Position numbers and translations under genes: made by a program. Below, piece by piece: positions 1 to 11,137 of a DNA stretch of 45,787 nucleotides. Source of the DNA: Psychroflexus sp. MES1-P1E. Lineage in GTDB: Bacteria > Bacteroidota > Bacteroidia > Flavobacteriales > Flavobacteriaceae. The stretch lies in assembly GCF_002836055.1 (NCBI RefSeq), contig NZ_PJBS01000315.1:1-45787 (forward strand), read 5' to 3'. The notes beneath the pieces were generated by a model. It made no database searches. It was not told the DNA's origin and saw only the letters and a program-made list of their open reading frames with translations. Within the stretch, counting starts at the first letter, position 1; each line of letters opens with the position of its first letter.

Positions 1-633
1 TTATCTAAGATCGACATCATAACTTATTATATGGATCATGTCTTAGAGCATGAACACATTCCTAGGTCGGTTTATAAGTTTGCTAAGGATAACAAATTTG
101 AAGAAAAAGATTTTTATAAATACTTTGGAAATTTTCAAGCCCTAAGGGAAGATATCTGGGAATCCTTTTTTGATAATGCCCATTCCCTGATGAATCAAAA
201 TGAAGAAGTGGCTAATTATGGAAGTAGAGAGAAAATGCTCACCTTCTTTTTTACCTTTTTTGAAATTTTGACTGCCAATAGAAGTTACGTACTTTATGTT
301 CTTGAGGAAAATGAGGATCAGCTTAAAAACTTAAAACAATTAAAAGGCTTGCGGAGAAATATCAAATCTTTTGCAAAGGAGTTGATAGAAGATGACAATG
401 ATGAAAAGTCTTACAGCTTTCTAAAACGAAATGAATCTATCTATTCTGAAGCAGCATGGATTCAATTTTTATTTCTGTTAAAATTCTGGAAAGATGATAA
501 ATCAGCAGATTTTGAAAAAACAGATGTTGCTATTGAAAAATCCGTCAACACCATTTTCGACGTACTTGATAATACCCCACTTGAAAAGGTTTTTGATTTC
601 GGGAAATTCCTTTACAAAGAAACAATGAAATAA
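1..633 (+). CDS. TetR family-like protein, C-terminal part (5' end cut by the window edge)
   Basis: The reading frame is open from base 1; the first ATG is at 31, but the ten codons before it fit the helical N-terminus of this flavobacterial family, so the true start is probably outside the window. The visible 200 residues after the ATG are helical and rich in Lys, Glu and Phe. They resemble a TetR-type regulator's C-terminal ligand/dimerisation domain (the stretch TFFFTFFEILTANRSYVLY). The N-terminal helices that would hold the DNA-binding HTH are only partly visible, so regulator function is family inference. It ends 3 bp before the ABC1 kinase gene, which implies co-transcription and perhaps a shared function. 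DNA binding cannot be confirmed from what is here. Confidence 0.7.
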   Translation, partial: LSKIDIITYYMDHVLEHEHIPRSVYKFAKDNKFEEKDFYKYFGNFQALREDIWESFFDNAHSLMNQNEEVANYGSREKMLTFFFTFFEILTANRSYVLYVLEENEDQLKNLKQLKGLRRNIKSFAKELIEDDNDEKSYSFLKRNESIYSEAAWIQFLFLLKFWKDDKSADFEKTDVAIEKSVNTIFDVLDNTPLEKVFDFGKFLYKETMK

Positions 634-636
634 GCG

Positions 637-1944
637 ATGAAAACAATTGATAAAATACCCACAGGCAAATTTAGTCGTACTTCAAAATTAATTGGAACAG
701 GGACTAAAGTTGGCGCTAATTATTTAAAGTATTATTCCAAAAAAGCCTTCAACCCGGAATTGACTAGAGATAGTCTGGATGAAGACAATGCCAACGATAT
801 TTATGATGGATTAAAAAATCTAAAAGGGAGTGCGCTTAAGGTAGCACAGATGCTATCCATGGACAAGAGTCTGTTGCCAAGTGCCTATGTGGAAAAATTT
901 AGTTTAGCTCAATTTAGTGTTCCTCCTCTATCTGCACCTTTAGTGAGAAGAACGTTCAAAAAGTATAACGGTAAGTACCCAGAAGAAATCTTCGACAAAT
1001 TCACTGCAGATTCAGTAAACGCAGCGAGTATTGGTCAAGTTCACAGGGCTGAAAAAGATGGCAATAAGTACGCTATAAAGATTCAATATCCAGGAGTAGC
1101 AGAGAGCATTAGTTCTGACCTTGCGATGGTTAAGCCTATAGCGACAAGGATGTTTAACTTAAAAGGTGAAGATTCTAAAAGATACTTTAAAGAAATTGAA
1201 GATAAACTCATAGAGGAAACAGATTATATCCTTGAGGTTGAACAAAGTCAACGTATTTCTAAAGCGTGTGCAGTGATTCCGAACTTGAAGTTTCCAAAGT
1301 ATTATGAGAATTTATCAAGTGAGCGAATTATTACCATGGACTGGATGGATGGTAAACATCTAAGTGATTTTGTTAAGTTAGAATTTAGTGAAGAGACAGG
1401 GAATTCAATAGGACAAACCCTTTGGAATTTTTATATGTTCCAATTTCACAAACTTAAGGAAGTCCATGCTGATCCTCATCCAGGAAATTTCTTAATCGAT
1501 AAAGACTATAATTTAATCGCCATCGATTTTGGATGTATCAAAACAATTCCACTTCAATTTTACACACCCTATTTTGAATTGGCAATACCTAAAAATATAA
1601 ATAACCCCGAATTCTTTTTTGAAAAGCTTAAAGAATTAGAAATCATAAGACCCGATGATTCTGAAAGGGAAATCGAATACTTCTCATCTTTATTTCACGA
1701 GATGCTTAGCTTATTTACCAGCCCATTTCATAAAGAGACATTTGACTTTGGAGATGCAGAATTTTGGTCTAAGATTTCAGGATTAAGCGAAAAGTATAGT
1801 AGTGATAAAGAATTAAGAAAAATGAATGGTAACAGAGGAAGTAAGCATTTCCTTTATATTAACCGAACATTTTTTGGTCTTTATAATTTGCTTCACGATT
1901 TGAATGCAAAGGTTGATATTAATGATTACAAGAAATATATGTAA
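637..1944 (+). CDS. ABC1/AarF/UbiB family atypical kinase
   Basis: This 435-residue protein has the hallmark motifs of the ABC1/UbiB protein-kinase-like family. A KxGQ-type element appears as KVAQ (68-71), followed by the alanine-rich loop AASIGQVHRA (129-138), the nucleotide-binding lysine K148 in AIKIQYPG, ETDY (194-197), the catalytic-loop motif HADPHPGNF (277-285) and DFG (297-299). UbiB/COQ8 proteins are ATPases tied to isoprenoid-quinone synthesis in bacteria that make ubiquinone. Bacteroidota use menaquinone, so the substrate process here is unknown. The Gly of KxGQ is Ala, as I believe is common in this branch. The gene starts 3 bp after the TetR-like gene and is followed by a clear terminator. 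Confidence 0.9.
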   Translation: MKTIDKIPTGKFSRTSKLIGTGTKVGANYLKYYSKKAFNPELTRDSLDEDNANDIYDGLKNLKGSALKVAQMLSMDKSLLPSAYVEKFSLAQFSVPPLSAPLVRRTFKKYNGKYPEEIFDKFTADSVNAASIGQVHRAEKDGNKYAIKIQYPGVAESISSDLAMVKPIATRMFNLKGEDSKRYFKEIEDKLIEETDYILEVEQSQRISKACAVIPNLKFPKYYENLSSERIITMDWMDGKHLSDFVKLEFSEETGNSIGQTLWNFYMFQFHKLKEVHADPHPGNFLIDKDYNLIAIDFGCIKTIPLQFYTPYFELAIPKNINNPEFFFEKLKELEIIRPDDSEREIEYFSSLFHEMLSLFTSPFHKETFDFGDAEFWSKISGLSEKYSSDKELRKMNGNRGSKHFLYINRTFFGLYNLLHDLNAKVDINDYKKYM

Positions 1945-1977
1945 ATCATCTGAAGGTTATTGATTAAGTTGATTAAG

Positions 1978-2016
1978 AAACGCTCTTTGAAAATTAGTAG
2001 AAGAGCGTTTTTTTTT
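1978..2016 (+). terminator. Rho-independent terminator after the ABC1 kinase gene
   Basis: A perfect 10-bp stem (1978-1987 with 2001-2010, core ACGCTCTT/AAGAGCGT) encloses a 13-nt loop and runs into a T-tract to 2016. Confidence 0.9.
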
Positions 2017-2076
2017 GGTCTTAATCTTAAGGAATCCTCAATTATAAGTAACTTGCGTTGCTAAATATTTAATTCA

Positions 2077-3081
2077 ATGTATACATCAAAAATAATAGGT
2101 TTAGGAAAATTTGTCCCTGAGCACGTCGTTACAAACGAAGACTTGAGTAAAGTTATGGATACCTCCGATGAATGGATTCAAGAACGAACGGGCATAAAAG
2201 AAAGGCGCCATATTAAAAAAGGAGACGGGAATTCTACTGCAGTAATGGGCTTAAAAGCAGCTCGACTGGCTATAGAAAGAGCGCAAATTGACAAAGATGA
2301 TATAGAACTTATCATTTTCGCGACGTTAAGCCCAGATTATTACTTTCCAGGCTGTGGTGTTCAGATTCAAAAAGAATTGAATATTAAAACCTGTCCTGCA
2401 TTGGATGTTAGAAACCAGTGTAGTGGTTTCGTTTATGGACTTTCTGTAGCCGATCAATTTATAAAAACAGGTATGTATAAAAATGTGCTTGTAATTGGAA
2501 GTGAAAACCATAGTGGTGGACTGGACATGACCAATAGAAGCCGCCACGTGTCTGTCATATTTGGTGATGGTGCAGGTGCGGCTATTTTGAGCAGAAGTGA
2601 CGATGAGTCAGGAATTTTATCGTCACACTTACACTCGGAAGGTGAATATATTGACGAATTATCTTTAAGAGGTCCGTCGACTGAGAAATGGGTGCCAGAA
2701 ATCATCGCTGAAAACTCGCAAGAAAATATTCCTTACTTTCCAAAAATGAATGGACAGGTTGTTTTTAAACATGCAGTCTCAAGGTTCTCTCAAGTGATTG
2801 AAGAAGGCTTAAAATTCAATAACTTAACCAAGGAGGATATCGATATGTTTATCCCTCATCAAGCGAATCTAAGGATTTCTCAATTTATTCAAAAGAAATT
2901 TGGCTTGAAGGATGACCAAGTCCTTAACAATATCGAAAAATATGGAAACACAACTGCAGCTTCTATCCCTATAGCGCTCACGGAGGCTTGGGAAGAAGGA
3001 AAAATTAAAAAAGGAGACTTAGTAGTTATGGCTGCTTTTGGAAGTGGTTTCACCTGGGGAAGTGTTATCATTCGATGGTAG
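2077..3081 (+). CDS. fabH: 3-oxoacyl-ACP synthase III (FabH-type KAS III)
   Basis: The 334-residue protein has standard length for KAS III, which condenses acetyl-CoA (or another short acyl-CoA primer) with malonyl-ACP to start fatty-acid elongation in the cytoplasm. The catalytic triad is present: C115 in NQCSGF, H261 in IPHQAN and N291 in YGNTTAAS. The thiolase-fold glycine motifs FGDGAGAA (162-169) and the C-terminal FGSGFTWG (321-328) are intact. It is monocistronic, with a terminator before it and a bidirectional one after it. It is not beside plsX/rpmF, so it may be a second FabH paralogue with its own primer preference; that is inference from context. Confidence 0.92.
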   Translation: MYTSKIIGLGKFVPEHVVTNEDLSKVMDTSDEWIQERTGIKERRHIKKGDGNSTAVMGLKAARLAIERAQIDKDDIELIIFATLSPDYYFPGCGVQIQKELNIKTCPALDVRNQCSGFVYGLSVADQFIKTGMYKNVLVIGSENHSGGLDMTNRSRHVSVIFGDGAGAAILSRSDDESGILSSHLHSEGEYIDELSLRGPSTEKWVPEIIAENSQENIPYFPKMNGQVVFKHAVSRFSQVIEEGLKFNNLTKEDIDMFIPHQANLRISQFIQKKFGLKDDQVLNNIEKYGNTTAASIPIALTEAWEEGKIKKGDLVVMAAFGSGFTWGSVIIRW

Positions 3082-3105
3082 CCATATCTCATACGAACTA
3101 GACAT

Positions 3106-3141
3106 AAAAAAAGCCTTGAAAATAATTTCAAGGCTTTTTTT
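3106..3141. terminator. Bidirectional terminator between fabH and secDF
   Basis: The stem AAGCCTTGAAA/TTTCAAGGCTT (3111-3121 with 3126-3136) is flanked by an A-tract on the left and a T-tract on the right. It can therefore end transcription of fabH (+) and secDF (-). Confidence 0.9.
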
Positions 3142-3163
3142 ATGAAGTTATAAGATTATTGTA

Positions 3164-6100
3164 CTAAGCATTAACTTGGCCTTTTTCTTCAGCTACAGTT
3201 ATGCTAAGATCAATTCCTTTTTTCTTAACTGAATCAAACATAATAGGCGTTGCAATAAATACAGAAGAATATGTACCTACAACCACCCCTATAATAAGAG
3301 CAAACATAAATCCTCTAATGCTATCTCCACCGAAAATAAAAATGGCTGTCAATACGACAAGTGTGGTTAAAGAGGTATTGATTGTTCTACTTATCGTAGA
3401 ACTTACTGCTAAGTTAACCAGTTTGTTCATCTTCCAAGTTGGATGCTCATTGAAATATTCTCTGATTCTATCAAAAACAACGACTGTATCATTCAAAGAA
3501 TAACCAATAACCGTAAGAATCGCAGCAATAAATGCTTGATCTATTTCTAGACTAAACGGTAATACATTAGAGAGTAGTGAGAAAAGACCTAAAACTATAA
3601 TGACATCATGAATAACAGCAGCTACAGCACCTAGAGAAAATTGCCATCTTCTAAATCTCAAAAGAATATATAAGAAAACAACAATAAGAGATCCGATGAT
3701 AGCATAATACGATGCCGTCTTAATATCGTCTGCAATCGTTGGCCCCACTTTTATAGAAGACATGATACCAAACTCTTTTTCATCATTTCCAGATTCACCA
3801 ACCTTAAAGGATTTTAATATCATTCCTCCTGGGAGATACTCTTTTAAATTATTAAATAGAATGGCTTGAATCTCGTCATCTATGACCGTTCCTTCCTCTT
3901 CGATTTTATAATTAGTTGTAATTTTAAGCTGACTTGAAGAGCCGTAAGTTTTTGCTTCTACACTCAGTAAATCTTGAACCAATTTAGTTTGGATTTCAGT
4001 AGGGTTTACTGGTTGCTCAAATCTTACTGTATAGCTTCTTCCTCCAACAAAATCTACACCTTGGTTAAGGCCTTTGGTAGCTAAAGAACCTATACTGATA
4101 AGTATAGCTAGCGCAGAGATAATATAAGCAACTTTTCTTTTCTTTAAGAAGTCGATGTCAATATTCAAAAACCAATTCTTAGTTATACCTGTAGAGAATG
4201 GTAAAGATTTACCTTTTTTCCCTCCTCCAGCAATAAATAGTCGGGTTAAGAAAATCGCACAGAATAATGAAGTGACGATACCGATTAATAAAGTGGTTGC
4301 AAAGCCTTTAATTGGTCCTGTACCAAAAGTCAAAAGAATTAATCCAGTAAGACCTGTGGTAATATTGGCATCAAGTATAGACGACAGCGCATTTTTAAAA
4401 CCGTCGCTAATGGCTTCGGCTTGTGTTTTGCCTTTTGCAAGTTCTTCTCTTATCCTTTCAAAGATAAGAACGTTTGCATCTACAGACATACCAATGGTAA
4501 GAACTATACCAGCGATACCGGGTAAGGTGAGAACAGCTCCAAGTCCAGATAAAACTCCAAATATGAATAAAATGTTTACAACTAGAGCAATATCAGCATA
4601 GAGCCCAGCTTTTCCATAATAGAAAATCATGTAAAGAAGAACAAAAATAAGAGCGATTCCAAAAGATAAAACTCCACTGTCAATAGCTTCTTGACCTAAA
4701 GAAGGTCCTACTATCTCACTTTGTACAATATTTGCTGAAGCAGGAAGTTTACCAGCTCTTAAAACATTCGCTAAATCTTGCGCCTCTTCAATAGAATATT
4801 CTCCTGAAATTTCACTTCTACCTCCAGTTATAGGACCACTTGAAACACCTGGTGCAGAATACACGATATTGTCTAAGACGATAGCAATTTGAGAACCTTG
4901 AGAGGACGCTTTACCTGTCATATCTTCCCAAATTTTAGAACCACGTCCATCCATTTGCATACTCACTGCTAGACGACCTACTTGATCGTAAGTTTGTTGA
5001 GCATCTGTAACTACAGCACCACTTAATTGTGGCTCGTTATTTCTATTGCCTTTTAAGGCATATAATTCAATTATTTCTGAATCCTTTGCTGGTTTTCCCC
5101 AAACAAATTTAGCGAACTTTTTACCAGCAGGCAATTGAGATTTAACCTGAGGCATTGATAGGTAGGAATTCACTTTAGCAGTATCTTTTATAGCAAAATA
5201 CGCTATAATAGGGCCTTGAGGTTGTCCAACAGTCTGAACCAAACTTAAAAGAGGATTGGATTTTGAAAAATCTTCAATTTCTTCATCTTCAGAAGAAAGT
5301 AAACTTTCTAAATCGTCAGTTTCAGTCTCTCCTTGTTCCTCCACTTCTACTTGGGAATCTTCAGACTTTTCAGTCTCACTTTTGATATTTTCAGAAACAA
5401 TAGCATCTGCGGTTACTAAGTAATCCGAGAATTCATTAGCTCTATAAACATCCCAAAATTCAAGCTGAGCAGTACTCTGCAAAAGGTTTTGAATTCTGCT
5501 GATGTCTTTAGCCCCTGGAAGTTCGATTAAAATTCTTCCAGAATCTCCAAGACGTTGAATGTTAGGTTGTGTAACACCAAATTTATCAATACGTTCTCTT
5601 AAGACCTCAAAAGCTGAAGTCACACTTTCATCAATTTTCCTATTGATAATTGGCTTCACACTGCTGTTTTCCATATCAAAGCTTACCTCATCGGATAAAG
5701 CTTTAGTTCCAAAAATATCAGGAGAAGCTAAACTAGCTCCTTCTTTACTTTCAAAAGCCTGATAAAACAATTCCAAAAAGCTGTCTTGACTATTTTTCCT
5801 TGCTTCGCCAGCATCAGCTAGAGCTTGATTAAAAGCAGGATCTTTTGAATTATTAGCTAAACCTTTTAATAAATCACCGACCGATATTTGAAGTATAACA
5901 TTGATACCTCCCTTCAAATCCAAGCCTTTATTGAGCTCTTTACCTTTTGCAGTATTGTAGCTAATACCTGCAAAAATTGACTCATTCCCGATGGAGTCTA
6001 GATACTGTTCGGCAGCATTATTCCTTTCCTGTGTAAAGTTTTCTACACTTTCTGGTATTTCACTTTCTGCGAAAGTTTCTGCTTCTGTTTCAACGTTACT

Positions 6101-6184
6101 CGCTATAAAAGTAAATGACAATTGATATATACTTACCAAAGCAAATAGTACAGCAAATAGTTTAATGAGTCCTTTATTCTGCAT
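3164..6184 (-). CDS. secDF: Protein translocase subunit SecDF (SecD-SecF fusion)
   Basis: This is a 1006-residue fusion of SecD and SecF, the RND-type membrane proteins that use the proton gradient to pull secreted polypeptides out of the SecYEG channel. One N-terminal membrane segment (about 7-27) precedes the SecD D1 motif LDLKGGINV (88-96), the periplasmic P1 region, and six helices with the signature SVDANVLIFERIREEL (567-582), including the proton-path Asp D569. The SecF half begins near residue 680 with GVDFVGGRSY (709-718) and later SLNDTVVVFDRIRE. A strongly acidic low-complexity insertion lies at about 267-306 in the periplasmic part. It is monocistronic, with its own promoter at 6219-6249. 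Confidence 0.97.
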   Translation of the reverse strand: MQNKGLIKLFAVLFALVSIYQLSFTFIASNVETEAETFAESEIPESVENFTQERNNAAEQYLDSIGNESIFAGISYNTAKGKELNKGLDLKGGINVILQISVGDLLKGLANNSKDPAFNQALADAGEARKNSQDSFLELFYQAFESKEGASLASPDIFGTKALSDEVSFDMENSSVKPIINRKIDESVTSAFEVLRERIDKFGVTQPNIQRLGDSGRILIELPGAKDISRIQNLLQSTAQLEFWDVYRANEFSDYLVTADAIVSENIKSETEKSEDSQVEVEEQGETETDDLESLLSSEDEEIEDFSKSNPLLSLVQTVGQPQGPIIAYFAIKDTAKVNSYLSMPQVKSQLPAGKKFAKFVWGKPAKDSEIIELYALKGNRNNEPQLSGAVVTDAQQTYDQVGRLAVSMQMDGRGSKIWEDMTGKASSQGSQIAIVLDNIVYSAPGVSSGPITGGRSEISGEYSIEEAQDLANVLRAGKLPASANIVQSEIVGPSLGQEAIDSGVLSFGIALIFVLLYMIFYYGKAGLYADIALVVNILFIFGVLSGLGAVLTLPGIAGIVLTIGMSVDANVLIFERIREELAKGKTQAEAISDGFKNALSSILDANITTGLTGLILLTFGTGPIKGFATTLLIGIVTSLFCAIFLTRLFIAGGGKKGKSLPFSTGITKNWFLNIDIDFLKKRKVAYIISALAILISIGSLATKGLNQGVDFVGGRSYTVRFEQPVNPTEIQTKLVQDLLSVEAKTYGSSSQLKITTNYKIEEEGTVIDDEIQAILFNNLKEYLPGGMILKSFKVGESGNDEKEFGIMSSIKVGPTIADDIKTASYYAIIGSLIVVFLYILLRFRRWQFSLGAVAAVIHDVIIVLGLFSLLSNVLPFSLEIDQAFIAAILTVIGYSLNDTVVVFDRIREYFNEHPTWKMNKLVNLAVSSTISRTINTSLTTLVVLTAIFIFGGDSIRGFMFALIIGVVVGTYSSVFIATPIMFDSVKKKGIDLSITVAEEKGQVNA

Positions 6185-6218
6185 TCTTAAAATTATTAGT
6201 GTCTTGTTTTAAATCAGG

Positions 6219-6249
6219 CAAATATAGGTTTTCGATATAGAAATGGCAA
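6219..6249 (-). promoter_or_regulatory. Bacteroidota-type promoter of secDF
   Basis: On the minus strand TATATTTG (6219-6226, -7 box TAnnTTTG) lies 20 nt downstream of TTG (6247-6249, -33 element). This predicts a transcript start near 6212, a short distance before the secDF ATG. Confidence 0.75.
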
Positions 6250-6332
6250 TTTTTTTATTAAAGATAATTTTAACTTTTGAGTCATCTTTTTTTGTGGTCA
6301 AAAGTCCGAATCGATATCGAAAACAATCAGAA

Positions 6333-6354
6333 AACCCGACCTAAGTCGGGTTTA
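6333..6354 (-). terminator. Terminator after mdh
   Basis: A perfect 9-bp stem AAACCCGAC/GTCGGGTTT (6333-6341 with 6346-6354) has a 4-nt loop and a short T-run on the minus strand. It lies 20 bp past the mdh stop. Confidence 0.75.
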
Positions 6355-6374
6355 AAGTTATATGAATCAGAAAC

Positions 6375-7298
6375 TTACTCTAAAAGACCATTTGTCTTTC
6401 TCACAGCTTCTGCACTTTCTTTAAGTTTTGCTTTTTCGGCATCATTGAGATCTATCTCAACAATTTTTTCAATTCCATTTTTTCCGATGATAACTGGAAC
6501 ACCAATACAAAGATCTTTTAGACCATATTCTCCATCTAATAAAGTAGAACAAGGGAACATTTTCTTTTGATCACAAACTATAGATTGAACAAGAGAAGAA
6601 ACCGCAGCTCCTGGAGCATACCAAGCACTTGTACCTAGCAATTTCGTTAAAGTAGCTCCTCCAACTTTAGTGTCTTCAGACACTTGATCCAAACGCTCTT
6701 CTGATAAAAATTCAGTTACTCTCACACTATTTCTAGTTGCTAAACGAGTTAACGGAAGCATTCCTGTATCACTATGCCCTCCTATTACCATGCCTTCAAC
6801 ATCAGAACCCGGGCAGCCTAATGCCTCACTTAATCTATATTTGAATCTTGCACTATCTAGAGCACCTCCCATTCCAATAATTCTATTTTTTGGAAGTCCT
6901 AGTTCTTTATGAGCAAGATAAGTCATCGTATCCATTGGATTGCTTACGACTATAATTGTAACATCAGGAGAGTGCTTTACCAATTGAGTAGCAACATCTT
7001 TTACAATTCCAGCATTAATACCAATGAGTTCTTCTCTAGTCATTCCTGGTTTTCTAGGAATTCCAGAGGTGATAACCGCCACTTGAGAATCTTTTGTTTT
7101 TGAATAATCTCCAGTGGTTCCTGTAATTTTTGTATCGAAATCATTGAGCGTTGCAGTTTGCATTAAGTCCATAGCTTTTCCCTCGGCAAAGCCTTCTTTA
7201 ATATCAAGCAGAACTACTTCTGAAGCAAAATCTTTTATAGCTATATACTCTGCACAACTAGCGCCTACTGCACCTGCACCTACTACTGTAATTTTCAT
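6375..7298 (-). CDS. mdh: Malate dehydrogenase
   Basis: The 307-residue NAD-dependent malate dehydrogenase of the LDH/MDH superfamily (the LDH-like MDH group) interconverts malate and oxaloacetate in the TCA cycle. Visible motifs are the Rossmann GAGAVG (7-12), the cofactor-selecting D32 at the end of strand 2 (NAD rather than NADP), the mobile-loop arginines R82 and R88 in PRKPGMTRE, N120 in VSNP, R151 and the catalytic H175 in GGHSDTG. It lies 26 bp downstream of the DUF6588 gene and probably shares the gyrB transcript, ending at the 6333-6354 hairpin. Confidence 0.95.
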   Translation of the reverse strand: MKITVVGAGAVGASCAEYIAIKDFASEVVLLDIKEGFAEGKAMDLMQTATLNDFDTKITGTTGDYSKTKDSQVAVITSGIPRKPGMTREELIGINAGIVKDVATQLVKHSPDVTIIVVSNPMDTMTYLAHKELGLPKNRIIGMGGALDSARFKYRLSEALGCPGSDVEGMVIGGHSDTGMLPLTRLATRNSVRVTEFLSEERLDQVSEDTKVGGATLTKLLGTSAWYAPGAAVSSLVQSIVCDQKKMFPCSTLLDGEYGLKDLCIGVPVIIGKNGIEKIVEIDLNDAEKAKLKESAEAVRKTNGLLE

Positions 7299-7324
7299 CT
7301 TTAATTGTTTTATATAATTAGTAA

Positions 7325-8341
7325 CTAAATTCCAAAATTAATTCCAACATTTAGGCTATTGTACTCTTGAAAACTATAATCGATATTCAGTTTAAAAAAA
7401 GCCAATGATAATTTTGTACCTAGAGTTGCTCTATACCCATTTACTGATGTATCTAAACGCAAAGGGTCTATAAAAGTATCACCTTGGACTTCTGAAACGC
7501 CAGTATTGACGATATATTCTCCTTTTAATCGAGTAACTGCAGATCCAGAAACCCCTCCTATACTCCCATAAAAATTAATAATAGGTAGTTTTGTAGAAAC
7601 TAAAATTGCATAGTGCCAAGAGTCGATATCGGTAGAAATGGATTGATTGGTACCAGAAATAAAACTGCTTTGCTCTGAAAACTTGTATTCTCCTTCAAAA
7701 CTGTTGTATCCTACAAAACCAGAGAATGCAATAGGTAAAAGCTTTAAGCCAGGAATCCAATTTGTAAACTCATGTTGTAATCCTGCACCATAGAACTGGG
7801 AAGTAACATCTTTAGTTTCAATTTCTGGTAAAAACCTCAACTTGAGTTCTGTACTAAAAGGGAGACCTACACTCCCTTGAATTATTAGATTAGGAATGTA
7901 TTCTATGTTTTCTGAACCAAGACCTTGCGGTAAAGAGATTGAGCCTATAGTTTGATTTCCCTCTAAAATGTTCATATTAATGTCAGGGGAATTCTGACCA
8001 AATAAAGTACCCACCTCCTGTTCACTTGGCCCCGTAGCGAATCTTAAAAAATCATAGTCATTTTCATTTAAGATAAACCTTGTGTTATTATCTTGAATTT
8101 GAGAAACTCCTGCAATAAATGAAATTTCAAAACCACCAAGCCCTTTGACCTTAGCTGAATTATACCACCCATTAGAAAGACCATAAATCAAGGCTTCAGA
8201 ACCTGGTTCTGCATAAAGATTCATAAATCTATTGGCATCTTCTAAACCAGAAGATAATAGATTCTCAATACCATTCTGTGAATAGGTTACTGAAAATGAA
8301 ATAAAAAAAATTAAACAAATTACAGACCTATAATGTTTCAT
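7325..8341 (-). CDS. DUF6588 family protein, predicted secreted beta-barrel
   Basis: This 338-residue protein begins with a signal peptide (about residues 1-21, hydrophobic core ICLIFFISFSVTYS, then Q). The rest is rich in alternating hydrophobic and polar strands with many Gly, Ser and aromatic residues, and ends in a strand closing on GI, as in small outer-membrane barrels. The pattern matches the Bacteroidota family DUF6588, which has no assigned function. It lies 12 bp after gyrB and 26 bp before mdh, so it is probably co-transcribed with both, although no functional link is evident. The barrel assignment is inference from strand pattern alone. Confidence 0.75.
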   Translation of the reverse strand: MKHYRSVICLIFFISFSVTYSQNGIENLLSSGLEDANRFMNLYAEPGSEALIYGLSNGWYNSAKVKGLGGFEISFIAGVSQIQDNNTRFILNENDYDFLRFATGPSEQEVGTLFGQNSPDINMNILEGNQTIGSISLPQGLGSENIEYIPNLIIQGSVGLPFSTELKLRFLPEIETKDVTSQFYGAGLQHEFTNWIPGLKLLPIAFSGFVGYNSFEGEYKFSEQSSFISGTNQSISTDIDSWHYAILVSTKLPIINFYGSIGGVSGSAVTRLKGEYIVNTGVSEVQGDTFIDPLRLDTSVNGYRATLGTKLSLAFFKLNIDYSFQEYNSLNVGINFGI

Positions 8342-8353
8342 GATATATATTAT

Positions 8354-10423
<2,070 letters not shown>

Positions 10424-10523
10424 TCAGCTTAGAATCCAATTTTAGTAAAATTATATATTACTTTAACACAAATTAAACTCAAAAGGAGAATCCATAGATT
10501 TAATTTGATAAAAAATTAAAAAA

Positions 10524-11060
10524 ATGAAATTACTCAACTTATGTCTCCCCCTTGTGCTTATGCTTACAACAGTATCCTTATCTGCGCAAGATTTTAAAGA
10601 TCTGGATAAAAGTCCGATGGATGCTGTAATCACAAGGAATCAAAACAACTCCCCACTGGCTAGAATCATTTACAGCAGGCCAAAAAAGAAGAATCGCGTT
10701 ATCTTTGGAGACTTAGTTCCCTATGGTGAAATATGGAGGACAGGAGCAAACGAAGCTACAGAAATTACATTTTATGAAGATGTTCTTTTTAATAGTGAAA
10801 AAGTAAAAGCTGGCACTTATACACTATATACCATTCCTAATAAAGAAAACTGGGTTGTTATAATTAATAAAGTAATCAACACTTGGGGAGCATACAGCTA
10901 TAAGGACTCTTTAGATGTATTAAGAACAACTGTGATGGCAAGAAATACAGCCGCTACTCTTGAAGATTTCTCTGTCACTTTTAAACCTACCGAATATGGC
11001 TCCGACCTTTTGATGGGTTGGGATGATACTTTCGTGGAAATTCCGATTCAGAAATTATAG
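10524..11060 (+). CDS. Secreted DUF2911 domain-containing protein
   Basis: The 178-residue protein has a signal peptide (about 1-21, LCLPLVLMLTTVSLSA then QD). The mature part carries the DUF2911 signature: a segment around SPLARIIYSRPKKKNR, then VPYGEIWRTGANEATEITF, then AGTYTLYTIPNKENW. DUF2911 proteins are common in Bacteroidota and have no proven role; the fold is a small beta-sandwich-like domain, probably periplasmic. The gene stands alone between the gyrB promoter region and a convergent terminator, with roughly 200 bp upstream that hold its promoter. An AAAAGGAGAA stretch at 10480-10489 is too far from the ATG to be its RBS. Confidence 0.88.
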   Translation: MKLLNLCLPLVLMLTTVSLSAQDFKDLDKSPMDAVITRNQNNSPLARIIYSRPKKKNRVIFGDLVPYGEIWRTGANEATEITFYEDVLFNSEKVKAGTYTLYTIPNKENWVVIINKVINTWGAYSYKDSLDVLRTTVMARNTAATLEDFSVTFKPTEYGSDLLMGWDDTFVEIPIQKL

Positions 11061-11090
11061 CACACTTCATAACGAACATAAATTAAATTT

Positions 11091-11130
11091 ACAAGACCTC
11101 CTCATTAGAAAATGAGGAGGTCTTGTTTTT
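11091..11130. terminator. Bidirectional terminator between the DUF2911 gene and the PLP decarboxylase
   Basis: A perfect 16-bp stem (11091-11106 with 11111-11126, core ACAAGACCTCCTCATT) has a 4-nt loop and a T-tract to 11130. It sits between convergent genes and can serve both. Confidence 0.9.
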
Positions 11131-11137
11131 AAAGGGT

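Noticed and set aside
4155-4601. A 148-codon open frame on the plus strand
   Set aside because: It is antisense to conserved SecDF transmembrane regions and its product resembles no family.
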